NCBI GenBank assembly: GCA_037783545.1
Contig: JBBELK010000006.1
Location: 508,501 to 572,500 of the forward strand
Source: Henricia sp. BOLD:AAB3569
Taxonomy: Eukaryota; Echinodermata; Asteroidea; Spinulosida; Echinasteridae
Reading direction: 5' to 3'
DNA: 64,000 nt
Under the pieces are notes generated by a model that was not told the origin of the DNA, ran no database searches, and saw only the letters and a list, made by a program, of their open reading frames with translations. Positions 12,920 through 24,137 of the stretch are shown piece by piece. Each line of letters opens with the position of its first letter. Positions within the stretch are counted from its first letter, which is position 1. The translations under genes and the position numbers were made by a program.

Positions 12920-13467
12920 TTAAACATTTTGACGTGACTTTATAGCGTGACGCAATCACCAACACCCGAACAAAATAACTTAAAAGAGGGATTTCGAAGT
13001 TCAAATTGTCATCGAAAACGAGGGCCTCGGTGTTTCTTTTGTGGGTTTTTTTGGTGATAAAATTTGCAAATGAAAAGACGCGTGACGTAATACAATGGCC
13101 CAACATCTAAAACGAAGCTGCCAGGGCTAATGTGACAATATGAAACGAAAAACAAATCATACGGTATACGCATAGGGATTTAAACATCAGCTCTATAGAA
13201 CCGTGTGCAGGGCACCACGATACTAGCTCTGGGAGCAGGTATAAATATGAGGGGAGAACGGATTGTAGACATCTCTCCCCTTGGCAACGGGCGTTGATCT
13301 GGATGAAAGGATGGGGAGGGGAGCACATGCAGTATTGTGGGTACACATCCATATTTTCATATCTTGCACGAGTTCTAACTTTCGGTGTGCTTTTTATTAT
13401 GACCCAAAATCTCCCAACCGCGAGAAGTGCAAAATGTTCCCGAAGAAAGTGTTAGTTATCAAGTACC

Positions 13468-13945
13468 TACGAAGACTCAGAGGGGACATTTAAGTATTTT
13501 CCTTTTTTATTTTGTTAATACGTACGTACGTGATAATACTACGTACGGACGTGATAATACTACGTACGGACGTGATAATACTACGTACGTACGTGATAAT
13601 AGTACGTTTGTTCGTGATAATTTAATACGTACGTACGTGACAATTTAATACGTACGTACGTGATAATATTAAGTACGTACGTAGTATTATCACGTACGTA
13701 CGTGTAAAAAAATAAGTACGTACGTATTATTATCACGTACGTACGTAGTATTATCAAGTACGTACGTAATAAATTATCACGTACGTACTTAGTATTATCA
13801 CGTACGTACGTATTGTTATCACGTACGTACGTGATAATAATACGTACGTACTTATTATTATCACGTACGTACGTACTATTATCACGTACGTACGTATTAA
13901 AAATAAAAAAGCATAATACTTAAATGTCCCCTCTGGGTCTTCGTA
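13468..13945. mobile_element. Inverted-terminal element with a palindromic ACGTACGT minisatellite core
   Basis: Terminal inverted repeats of about 30 bp (TACGAAGACTCAGAGGGG and its complement with one mismatch) are flanked by direct AGTACC copies at 13462-13467 and 13946-13951. Unit B has a single uninterrupted AGTACC near 22358. The core (about 13518-13895) is an array of roughly 18-20 bp units, each centred on ACGTACGT or TACGTACGTA and joined by GATAATA or TATTATC. Left-half units point one way and right-half units the other, so each unit and the whole core are self-complementary. Confidence 0.88.
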
Positions 13946-14105
13946 AGTACCAAACTTTAGTTTGCATGTCATTAAAAGCAAGGTGGCCGAAAACGTGCTG
14001 GGGATACAATGTATATTGACAGGACATCACGAATGTCTGCCCACGGCAAACAAACTATATAAATCATCAGAAATGTATTTAGCTTGCGTCGGGGAAAATA
14101 ATTAA

Positions 14106-14830
14106 AGGCAGTATACATGATTGGTAATCTCGAAAATCGGAAATGTTCACAGATTTAGGCCTAACTTACACAATATAAACATGATGACCGTAGAAAACTT
14201 CCCCTGAAATGGTTTTGTCTAAAGTGCTATAGTCTTAAAGTTGCATTGCCCGTGTTTCGGTGAAAGGATTAAAAAATTAATTTACACAAGCGAACGAATT
14301 TAGAAAGCTTACGTGTCTCTATAACGAAAAATATCAAAAACTTAAATTTCCGACGTCAGGAATTGGAGATACAAGCTTTTTTCTTGAAACGTGCTTCACA
14401 TGTTGTACATGTGCGCGTACGCTCATATGTACATAGTATGTGTACAATGTACACATGTACGCGCACATGTACATTTACGTCATAACCCTGTCGATTAATT
14501 GACCTGCCAGCCATTTAATAAGTTCTTGTTTTTAATCGACTGGCATTAATCCTTGACGGATTTTTACGTTCTTGGTACCAAATGAAAGCTGATAACTTTT
14601 TCTATTCTAGAAAAATACCTATTTAACTTTAAAAAACAAATTTGACGCCCAAATCGGCCCAAACACGGGCAGTGCAACTTTAATAATTAGTTTTTGTCTC
14701 ATGAGACGAAAATTCAATTCGCCCCAAAACCATTTCGCCCAAGTGCCATTTCGCCCTGAACTAATGCATATTTTCAATCACACAGGGGTAAAAACTATTT
14801 GGAACAGTTTACCAATCATGTATACTATAT
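14106..14830 (+). mobile_element. TTAA-flanked element of the same family, unit A
   Basis: AGGCAGTATACATGATTGG to CCAATCATGTATACTATA between two TTAA. It holds the nested insertion 14237-14681 and a short TTTCGCCC array at 14719-14757. Confidence 0.75.
14237..14681. mobile_element. Inverted-terminal element in unit A
   Basis: AAAGTTGCATTGCCCGTGTTT and its inverted copy (one mismatch) bound 445 bp absent from unit B. Inside, 14398-14473 is rich in GTACATGTGCGCGTAC palindromes. It is nested inside the TTAA element 14106-14830. Confidence 0.8.
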
Positions 14831-15329
14831 TTAAGGTTTGTTTTGCCCTTAGGCCCCACCCGACGTAATTATTAACACTGCAGGAGGTCGTGGGTTCGAG
14901 TCCCATCCGAGCACGCTATGAAGTTTTTCGGGTAAGCACCGAGTATGCAGTGTTAATAATTACGTCGGGTAAGGGAAAAACAAACCTTAATTAACAAACT
15001 AAATCATCATTAGCAGATTCACATTGCCATGTGAACTATTCTATAGGCCTGAATAAAATATGCAAAAAACGAAATTAAACCGTTAATCCTGCCATTAGTC
15101 ATGTTTATTGTTTATTCAGTATCAAAGAATAACCAATGTGTAGACAGGACATAACAAATGACTGCCCACGGTAAACAAACTAAATCATTATTAGCAGATT
15201 CACAATGACATGTGAACCATCCATGAGGCCTGAAAAGAAATGCGACAAATAAAATAAAACCGTCAACCCTGTCATAAGTCATGTTTATTGTTCAGTATCA
15301 AACACTATTACCAATGTGTAGGTCCGTTA

Positions 15330-16671
15330 AACGTTAAATGAACACACTTATCCGTGGTCGATCCTGCACAAACGTACATGTCCGACATGATCTCGCGCGA
15401 AACTGCACACTAGTAGTTGCGCGAAACATGAGACTATGCTTGGTTCCCAGACGCCTCACAACAGTCATGATTGTTGCGATAATGACCAAACTACGACAAT
15501 TTTAGGCTCATTCTACACAATAAAATGGCATAAACAGACGCTGTTTTTCGCTTCTAGCTCATCGGAGTGTAAGAGTTTACAAATTGAACAACCAATAAAT
15601 CAAAATAGGTGTTATTTTCAGTCGGAAAATGTAAATGGAAAGTAGCCTACCAAAATGCCCTACGAAAGAAACACTTTTTGGGAATCGGCCCACGGACTAT
15701 AGCAACGGCCTTGCGACAGGAAGATGGTATTATATCCTGGCTTTATACAAAGCTTTCAAAGTGGGGATTTTGTCACTATAGAAAAGGGACAATCCCCACC
15801 TGGAGTAGCTCGGGGAGTGGGGTGCAATTGATATCTGTACATTTAGTTGCCATGGTAATTAGGTCTAAACATTGAATGGCAATCTGTAACGTCCATTGCT
15901 GAAGTGCAGGGAAAATGTTTACTGGTTTTAGTGTAACGTAACTTGTCCGCATAATCGCCATACAGGTCCGTGAAGTCGCCACCTTACAGCCATTGTTCAC
16001 AATAGTCTGGCAATCTCACCGACCTGGCGACTGTCGACATGTACGTTAGACCCAATTATTATGGCAACACACAAAGGGTGAGGGTCAATGGAGCATGACA
16101 TAGTTAAAGTGTTTTCAACGAAAAACTTTATATATTTTCTTTGCTGAAATCATGTTTCCTGGCCAAATTTACCTAGTATTTGTCCTCCAGATTGGAAGTA
16201 CATGTGAACAATAGAGCCCATGGTTTTCTGCTAGCAGCTACGTGCATCAGCCTCCCCCACCCCCACCCCCACCCCCACCATCTGAAATGCAAACTCGGGA
16301 GGGTCGTCACCTTGACAAGATTTGGGAAGTTGTTAAAATTACCCATCTGGCATTGGAATGTGCAGATTTGATTGAAATGTTCGATCGAGTGTGAAAATTT
16401 ATTATTTTGAGAGAAATCACTTAGACATGTTTTGCATAGCATACACACAAGGTCTAAAGCCATAATCAACTTTCCAATTCTTTCCGAAATTTGTTAACAT
16501 TTCCACGCTAAAATTACGATTTATTAACATTTTAACGATTTTAATATGCCGTAATAAGGAAACTGTATAGTGCAGGCATTTCAGTAAAATGTTACCACGA
16601 TGGACGATCATGGCACGACACGAGTGAATCTGCATAGTGTATTATGCAAACATGTCGTTCGTTACAATTTA
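15330..16671. other. Spacer between duplication units; no gene seen
   Basis: No splice-bounded coding frame. A (CCCCAC)n tract lies at 16254-16278, next to a degraded copy of the 42955-43038 palindrome. The 15430-15875 open frames lack similarity to any family I know. Confidence 0.5.
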
Positions 16672-17111
16672 AACGATGTGCCTCACCAATTAGTTAAGTT
16701 ACCCCAAAACACAGATCCGTATTTTTTTGTCATTTATCCGCCATAACTGAAGTGTTTTTGTTTTATCGCATATTTTATCATAACCTTCTGATATACATAA
16801 TTAAGTTTTTTTTCGTAATGACAATTTAAAGCTAAGTAAATTAGGCAAATTGGAGGGGTAAACAATTTGTGACCATGACTATTTTTTCGTTTTTGGAAAT
16901 CGTTTTCTTGTCTCTAATATTACCCCCACTAGAAAACTGAGTTCAGATCTTAAAGGTCTACATCATTTCAGTTTTTCAAATATATACCATAAATCGACAT
17001 GTCACTTGTGTGAATCGGCGCTCAATGGTCAAACAGAATAGTGGTAAAAATGGACAGAGAAATTACGAAGCATGATTCAACCTTTACTTTGAGTTAATAC
17101 AATCCAAGACT

Positions 17112-17252
17112 TTAAAGGCACAGGCTCGTCAGCAATGCGCGCCCGCCAAATGTGTGCCACGCAATACGCAGCTCCATAGCAAAGGCATGGAGCTGCGTGT
17201 TTCGAGCACGAATTTGGTGGGCGCGCATTGCTGACGAGCCTGTGCCTTTAAA
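17112..17252. mobile_element. Palindromic TTAA MITE, copy 1
   Basis: AGGCACAGGCTCGTCAGCAA runs to a loop near 17183 and back as its complement, flanked by TTAA. Related copies are 59590-59728 and 61775-61868. Confidence 0.85.
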
Positions 17253-17859
17253 GGCCACCATTTGCAATTTAGTTTTTATTTCTGGAACAGCAAATTACAG
17301 CTACATAGATACATGTACAGTGATACTTCCGAAAACCTTACAACAGCTAGTATCTATCCCCTTCCACATTTTTAAAGTTTTCCTGTTTATCATGGAGGTG
17401 TATGTGTCCTCAACATCATCACAACTTGTTTTCCACAAAAAATCTACAGCCTTTTGCTTAAAACGCAAAGCAGTTCCGACCCTCTTCACCGAATTTATAA
17501 ACGCTCGAGGTCACTTGGTTTGTTGATAAACAGGATTCTGACGTCATCACGAGAAGAACACAAAACGGCCTGTGTAGTATTGCATAGAAAATACACGGAG
17601 TGAATGTTCATCATGCCTGTTTTGTCCTTGTAATTCAAAATACAAACGTGAAAAACATTTGATGTAATATGACAATAAACAACTATTACCTGTTTTGTGA
17701 CAAAAACGGTGAAATTGTGACTCACAATGAAGCTCTTTTGAAATAAATACTGGTGCATTGTGCGATGCGACGGGTGGTTTTGTCACGGAACAAACGGCAT
17801 TCACAGCGGTATGTATGTGTACAGCAGTTCAGGAACGGTCCCTGCTGACCGTAGTAACC

Positions 17860-18330
17860 ACGTGTTTGAACATCGGCCGGTACAAGTTAGAACAAGCGAC
17901 TAATTTTTCTCTCTCTCTTGGTAATAAAAAAGAAAACTTTCTGCCCTTTTTTTATGGGCGTCTGGTAAAGCATATACAACCACACAACTACTGGGCAAAT
18001 CTCTAGCTTTTTGCACGAGAAATATTTCTTTAAACGTATGGAGCTACCTACCGTGTTTACTCGTGGTTTTTTAGGATTGCGTCACGGGGTCATGCGCATA
18101 CATAAATACCTAGAGCGATTTCTGAAACGCTCATTTAATGAGCGTTTCAGAAATCGCGAAAATTTCATTTTCGAAAACCGCACTTTTGCTTGCAATTTAT
18201 CTACTTAAACGGACAGTTTGAAATAAACAGCGGTGTAATTCGGCTGGAGGGATACGTCGACTGTCGGAAAAAGGTGCAAATGCTGGATTTGTCGTCAATT
18301 TAAAGGGGATTCTAGCTCTTTAAGCACGGT
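17860..18330. repeat. Dispersed repeat also at 32364-32470 and 48822-49230
   Basis: Shared blocks: CGGTACAAGTTA, GGTAAAGCATA..CAACCACACAACTA, ACCGTGTTTACTCGTG, CGAAAAAGGTGCAAATGCTGGAT. A palindrome GATTTCTGAAACGCTCATTT (18118) pairs with the next 18 bp; the 48822 copy lacks half of it. Confidence 0.7.
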
Positions 18331-18564
18331 TTTCGTGTTGAGTAAATGTTATTTGTACGGACATTTTTTCCAAATGAAACCACCAGTTGGTCATTTCTCC
18401 CATAGCGTATATCGTTTTACACAGAAATAGACCATTTCGTGTTTGTTACCATTTAATAAACACCTTTTAGGTTTTTCTTGTCAACTCATGAAGTAAAATT
18501 TAGGATCATTGCAAATGATAAAATATGCCTTTAATTATCACATTGAATTATTTCCGTACGGTAT

Positions 18565-18570
18565 TTTATT
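18565..18570 (-). promoter_or_regulatory. Polyadenylation signal AATAAA, copy B secreted gene
   Basis: Same signal at the same distance from the stop as in copy A, kept despite a small indel just downstream. Confidence 0.6.
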
Positions 18571-18601
18571 AGAGCATAAGAGGAAAGCTTCCACGGTGGT
18601 T

Positions 18602-19072
18602 TTAGCAATGGTATATGGCTTCCAACTGCACTTTCTCGTTCTCGCTGACTTCCTCGACACCGTGTTGGAAGTTAACCGTCGCCACAGAACCAAATCGATT
18701 TACGAAGACGAAGTACTCCTTTCCGACTTCCACATTGTGGTTGAAGCAAAAGACGGATATTCTGCCTAACGCCCGTACCGTGAATTCGCCGCCCGCGTTT
18801 AGATCAAGGCCTCCCGTGCGGTACACACACTCCACGTTGAAGACTGCGTCGTACACTCGGCCATTTGGGAACCACGAGAATTCCCAATCGAGGGTGCTTT
18901 TGACGGTGCCTCGGAAGGCTGCAGTGGTAGGCCTACCGGAATTCTCCAACGTGTCGATTCTGTCAGCCACCGATTTGCGCGTGGGTATATGCCTGGGGGG
19001 CCAACAGCCCATGGTAACTTCCAATAGAGCCGTCATGAACAGCATACATACCGTCCCGCTGAGCATCTTCAT
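18602..19072 (-). CDS. Small secreted TIMP/NtA-like OB-fold protein, copy B
   Basis: A 156-residue paralogue of the 8704-9168 gene in the second unit of the tandem duplication, with the same signal peptide, the same acceptor before the ATG and the same QLEAIYHC end. The mature region differs at about two dozen positions plus two indels (for example RKFSLRSN against EFSWFPNGRV), while signal peptide, C-terminal 25 residues and flanks are almost unchanged. It has four cysteines in the mature chain (23, VECVY, FCFN and YHC) and lacks the extra one of copy A, so an even disulfide set is possible here only. Family assignment is as tentative as for copy A. Confidence 0.65.
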   Translation of the reverse strand: MKMLSGTVCMLFMTALLEVTMGCWPPRHIPTRKSVADRIDTLENSGRPTTAAFRGTVKSTLDWEFSWFPNGRVYDAVFNVECVYRTGGLDLNAGGEFTVRALGRISVFCFNHNVEVGKEYFVFVNRFGSVATVNFQHGVEEVSENEKVQLEAIYHC

Positions 19073-20865
19073 CGTCTGAAAGTGCAAATAAGATAAATAC
19101 AAATATTTCTTTCTTTATTAACAGTTAAAGCCCCAATACACCATTATTTTACTTCTCGAACGCGAGTTGACAAGAAACAAACAACTAAAACGTTGATAGT
19201 ATACAATGGTATAAACACACCATCTTTTTCCATGTAAAATGATATACCATACACAAAACCCGTGCACGGATTTTTCAGGTGTTACTCCGTCTACGTGGCT
19301 GAAATTTCTCCACTTGAGGCAGTTTATCACATTATTCTTTTGTCATGTAATGCTGTTTTGTTCCTGTTTTGTTTTTCAATCATGTAATCTGTCTTTAATT
19401 TAAACGTTCATCTAAAACTTTAGGGACTGCCGATTAAAACCATGAGTGTTAGAAGGTTTATCCATCGTAATTTTATACGGTTCAAAAAAGTAACGCAAAT
19501 ATCAGGTATTATACTGACCAAAAGGCTGAGAGATCTGCATATTTATTTATCGGTCAGTATAATGTGGCAAGGGTAACTGCGCCAGCCCCGTTAAGAGCCG
19601 CTGAGGCAGGGTGCGCCGCTCTGCCTGAATGCCTCCCTGAGCTCCTGCAATCCAATTGGGAGACGCGCGAATCTTGTCACCTAAGCAGGTTCAATCAGGT
19701 GGAAAACCCAACAAAATTAGTTGTCTAGAGTGAGTGAGAACCCTTAATGGATCTTATCCAGATTATTTTTTTAAATGGAGTTCGTTCTAACCTAACAATT
19801 ATATTAAATACCTGCCAAAATATTATCCATGGGAAAACGACAGGAAATTGGAAATTTCCAATTTGGATGTGGAAGCAAAAAGGTTGGTGTAATCACTGCA
19901 TTTTATGTAACCGAAAAAAATTAGTTTACAAAACATCAGTGGTTTTTTTACGATATCGTTAAAATATACGGATATTAAAAGCGCGAAATTTCAGAATAAT
20001 TTTAGAAAAATACGATAAATGATATGGTATCAAAATCGCAACACAGAAAATCGCGATACAGAAAATGACATTTCAATTCGGAGAGAATCACTGTGTCAAA
20101 CGTGTCTTTGAAAGGGATTCAAAGTGATTGGTCAATCAATGCCTTGTTATCCGCAAGTTCACTGCATTCAACAAACTTCCGTTATGATCATTAAGAATAT
20201 GTGTTTTAAGAAAATTGCGTGGTTTTTTTTTCGTGGGAGAAATATATTAAACTTTTCGAAAATATAAATAGTGCACTTTAATGGCGCTTTGTTAAGCAAT
20301 TTATTGGCAAATAAATGCCGTGCAAATACAGCACAAAAAGGCCGCAAGTGTGGTGCTTAAGCTTTCAAGTTCCATTTATGCCGATTTTGCCGAGGTTGAG
20401 AAACCTTATGTACTTACTTGAGTGTCGCTCCTCCGTTTATACAGTTGAATGTGATTGTCTGTAAGCTGCACCAAGCGAGGAACCCAGAAATGGCAATGAA
20501 TTATCCGACACCACTTGATTTTAAGCCACAATAGCAGCAATTAGTCAACATTTGTGATAACGTGCAAATTGTCAGAACCTGCCAATACAACCGATTAATC
20601 AACCTGACACACAAACAAATCATTAAACATTTTGACGTGACTTTATCTCCAACACCCGAACAAAATAACTTAAAAGAGGAATTTCGAAGTTCAAATTGTC
20701 ATCGAACACGAGGGCCTCAGTGTTTCTTTTGTGATAAAATTTGCAAATGAAAAGACGCGTGACGTAATACAATGGCCCAACATCTAAAACGAGGCTGCCA
20801 GGGCTAAATGTGACAATATGAAACGAAAAACAAATCATACGGTATACGCATAGGGATTTAAACAT

Positions 20866-21463
20866 CTGGGCCCATGTGCATAAAAGGCTACTAGTTTAGC
20901 TGCCAACTAGTGCTTAGTAAGATTATAAATTCCCTAGTTTATACCTACGGAGTTGGCAACTAATTTGTGTTGCATAAAACCTCACTAGGCACATTGCTTA
21001 CTAGTTGCATACTAGGACAATTTGGTTTGTAACTGATTTGGGTGCTATGGCCTTGGAGAGGAGGTGATTATGTCAGATACAATAGGCTTGTAGACAAGTT
21101 TATTGTGTTTGAGCTTCGAACCACATTCCAACTGAGCATAACTCATTTCTAAGGGTCTTTGTAACATTGCATTACTGCCCAGTACTTACAAGTAATCCGT
21201 CATTGTGAAGCAAAGCTTAGGCACAAAGTTGTTTAGCTCCATGATTCTACGAGCCATGTTGTCCAAAGGCAGACTGATTAGTTGTCATCTAGTGACTTAG
21301 AGGTACCCCATATCAACTCTAACTTTTGCCAGAATTTTGGAATGTTACTATATCTAGTTGGGTTTTATGCATCACAATTAGTAATCAACTAGGCTTAGTA
21401 AGCAACTTAAGTCCATTTTAGTTGCCAACTAGGCCTAGTAGCCTTTTATGCACATGGGCCCAG
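20866..21463. mobile_element. 598-bp inverted-terminal element, copy 1
   Basis: Ends CTGGGCCCATGTGCATAAAA and its exact complement. Differs from 22936-23533 at only a few bases. No coding capacity seen. Absent from unit A. Confidence 0.85.
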
Positions 21464-22084
21464 GGGCCTTATTCACGAAGCGCTCTTAAATTTGCTCACT
21501 AAGAGTGACTTACGAAGAAGTTACGAGGACTTTGCGAGGGCTTTGAGAGCGTACTAAGTGGTATTCATGAAGCCTTCATAACATGCACTTACCGAGATCT
21601 TAACTTGCGTGGTCGTTAAATTTATTTACGCTGACGGTGTTACGCAATGCAAAGTTATTTAGGGCGGCGCCTGACTACCGTGCACGGACACATTCTCCAC
21701 AGATCAAGGGACGTGAGCACTGAAAGGATGGCAGAGTCCAAGAAAAAGCAGAAACGTGCACGCAAAGCAAACTTTAGCGGAGATGAAGTGGACAAGCTGG
21801 ATGGCCTCGTTGAGGTTAACTACAAAACACTTGTCAGTAAATTCTGCGACACGGCAACTTTGTAGTGCAAAAACGACACGTGGGCTAAAATTACGCGAAA
21901 AATAAACGCGATGAACAATCTTAGACTAAAGTGGACGTTAAGGGAGCTCGGACCTCCCGCAAGTTACGATGACTCTAAGCACGCTCTTAAAATACCACGT
22001 GAATACCACGTAAATTACTAAGAGGGACTTGCGAGCGGTTTACGAGCTCTTAAGCCCTAAGAGCGCTTCGTGAATAAGGTCCCT
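21464..22084 (+). mobile_element. Harbinger-like inverted-terminal element with Myb/SANT-like remnant
   Basis: GGGCCTTATTCACGAAGCGC and inverted copy AGCGCTTCGTGAATAAGGTC bound the element. Inside, 21728-21960 codes for KRARKANFSGDEVDKLDGLVE, a Myb/SANT-like domain of the kind carried by PIF/Harbinger elements, interrupted by TAG at 21863. It abuts the 598-bp element on its left. Confidence 0.75.
21728..21960 (+). pseudogene. Myb/SANT-like DNA-binding protein remnant (Harbinger type)
   Basis: MAESKKKQKRARKANFSGDE, then an in-frame TAG after DTATL, then KNDTWAKITRKINAMN in the same frame. The spacing of conserved residues across the stop fits one domain broken by a nonsense change. Confidence 0.65.
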
Positions 22085-22520
22085 ATAGAACCATGTGCAG
22101 GGCACCACGATATATATAGCTCTGGGAGCTGGTATAAATATGAGGGGAAAACGGATTGTAGACATCTCTCCCCTTGGCAACGGGCGTTGATCTGGATGAA
22201 AGGATGGGGAGGGGAGCACGTGCAGTCTTGTGGGTACACATCCATCTTTTCATATCTTGCACGAGTTCTAACGTTCGGTGTGCTTTTTATTATGACCCAA
22301 AATCTCCCAACCGCGAGAAGTGCAAAATGTTCCCGAAGAAAGTGTTAGTTATCAAGTACCAAACTTTAGTTTGCATGTCATTAAAAGCAAGGTGGCCGGA
22401 AACGTGCTGGGGATACAATGTATATTGACAGGACATCACGAATGTCTGCCCACGGCAAACAAACTATAGGCCTATACATCATCAGAAATGTATTTAGCTT
22501 GCGTCGGGGAAAATAATTAA

Positions 22521-23626
22521 AGGCAGTATACATGATTGGTAATCTCGAAAATCAGATATTTTCACAGATTTACGCCTAACTTACACAATATAAACAGGAT
22601 GACCGTAGAAAACTTCCCCTGAAATGGTTTTGTCTAAAGTGCTATAGTCTTTGAGAAATGAGTAAAACAATTAGTTTTCGTCTCATGAAACGAAAATTAA
22701 ATTCGCCCCAAAACTATTTCGCCCAAGTGCCATTTCGCCCCCAAACCACTTCGCCCAAGTGCCGTTTCGCCCCAAATCACTTTGTCCGAACACTACATCG
22801 CCCAAATGCTACTTCGCCCCAAAACCACTTGGTGCACAGGCCGTGGTTCAGGGCGAAATGGTTCAGGGCGAAGTGGTTTTGGGGCGAAATGACTGCAAAC
22901 CGATTTTTGACTCAAAGGTTAGACGAAGTACGGAGCTGGGCCCATGTGCATAAAAGGCTACTAGTTTAGCTGCCAACTAGTGCTTAGTAAGATTATAAAT
23001 TCCCTAGTTTATACCTACGGAGTTGGCAACTAATTTGTGTTGCATAAAACCTCACTAGGCACATTGCTTACTAGTTGCATACTAGGACAATTTGGTTTGT
23101 AACTGATTTGGGTGCTATGGCCTTGGAGAGGAGGTGATTATGTCAGATACAATAGGCTTGTAGACAAGTTTATTGTGTTTGAGCTTCGAACCACATTCCA
23201 ACTGAGCATAACTCATTTCTAAGGGTCTTTGTAACATTGCATTACTGCCCAGTACTTACAAGTAATCCGTCATTGTGAAGCAAAGCTTAGGCACAAAGTT
23301 GTTTAGCTCCATGATTCTACGAGCCATGTTGTCCAAAGGCAGACTGATTAGTTGTCATCTAGTGACTTAGAGGTACCCCAGATCAACTCTAACTTTTGCC
23401 AGAATTTTAGAATGTTACTATATCTAGTTGGGTTTTATGCATCACAATTAGTAATCAACTAGGCTTAGTAAGCAACTTAAGTCCATTTTAGTTGCCAACT
23501 AGGCCTAGTAGCCTTTTATGCACATGGGCCCAGGTGTTTGCTCAGGTTGGTTTTAATCATGCATATCTTCAATCACACAGGGGAATAAAACTATTTGGAA
23601 CAGTTTACCAATCATGTATACTATCT
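22521..23626 (+). mobile_element. TTAA-flanked element of the same family, unit B
   Basis: Same ends as 14106-14830, so it predates the duplication. Its TTTCGCCC array is longer (22695-22885), and a 598-bp element (22936-23533) is nested in it. Confidence 0.75.
22936..23533. mobile_element. 598-bp inverted-terminal element, copy 2
   Basis: Same length and almost the same sequence as 20866-21463 (differences include CATATC/CAGATC and TTTTGGAAT/TTTTAGAAT). Inserted within the TTAA element 22521-23626. Confidence 0.85.
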
Positions 23627-24137
23627 TTAAGGTTTGTTTTGCCCTTACCCGACGTAATTATTAACACTGCAGGAGGTCGTGGGTTCGAGTCCCACCCGAG
23701 CACGCTATGAAGTTTTTTTTATAGTATCTCGGGAAAGCACTGAGTATGCAGTGTTAATAATTACGTCGGGTAAGGGAAAAACAAAGCTTAATTAACAAAC
23801 TAAATCATCATAAGCAGATTCACATTGCCATGTGAACTATCCATTATAGGCCTGAATAAAATATGCAAAAAAACGAAATTAAACCGTCAACCCTGTCATT
23901 AGTCATGTTTATTGTTTATTCAGTATCAAAGAATAACCAATGTGTAGACAGGACATAACAAATGACTGCCCACGGTAAACAAACTAAATCATTATTAGCA
24001 GATTCACAATGACATGTGAACCATCCATAAGGCCTGGGGGAAAAATGCAAAAAAATATATATTACCGTCAACCCTGTCATTAGTCAGTTTATTGTTCAGT
24101 GTCAAACAATATAACCAATGTGTAGGTCCGTTAACCG

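Larger units (their letters stand above)
8005..15329. repeat. Tandem segmental duplication, unit A
   Basis: Sequence from TTAAACGATGT at 8005 to GTAGGTCCGTTAA at 15329 recurs in the same order at 16672-24137. Both carry the secreted-protein gene, the blocks at 10170-10500 and 19655-20040, 11785-12090 and 20322-20630, 12925-13465 and 20630-22355 (interrupted), 13951-14236 and 22355-22650, and 14800-15329 and 23560-24137. Unit-specific insertions are SINE 8366-8512, TIR element 9713-10151, LINE 10862-11775, TTAA element 12092-12919, ACGT-palindrome element 13468-13945 and TIR element 14237-14681. Confidence 0.9.
16672..24137. repeat. Tandem segmental duplication, unit B
   Basis: Partner of 8005-15329 in the same orientation. 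Shared blocks look about 95 percent identical by eye. Unit-specific insertions are about 17019-18462, 20866-22084 (two adjacent elements) and 22936-23533. The secreted-protein gene is at 18602-19072. Confidence 0.9.

Noticed and set aside
13518..13895. Regularly spaced palindromes that could be taken for a CRISPR array
   Set aside because: Spacers are short, repeated and AT-only, the genome is eukaryotic, and the array sits inside a terminal-inverted-repeat element.
14888..14915. B-box-like GGGTTCGAGTCCCATCC and its copy near 23677-23705
   Set aside because: No A box or acceptor stem at the right distance. It lies inside a MITE with ends CCCGACGTAATTATTAACAC, present in both duplication units.
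18615..19079. 154-codon plus-strand open frame (and its partner near 8551-9192)
   Set aside because: Lies opposite the secreted-protein gene; the minus frame has a signal peptide, a splice acceptor and a polyadenylation signal, and differences between the copies make sense only there.
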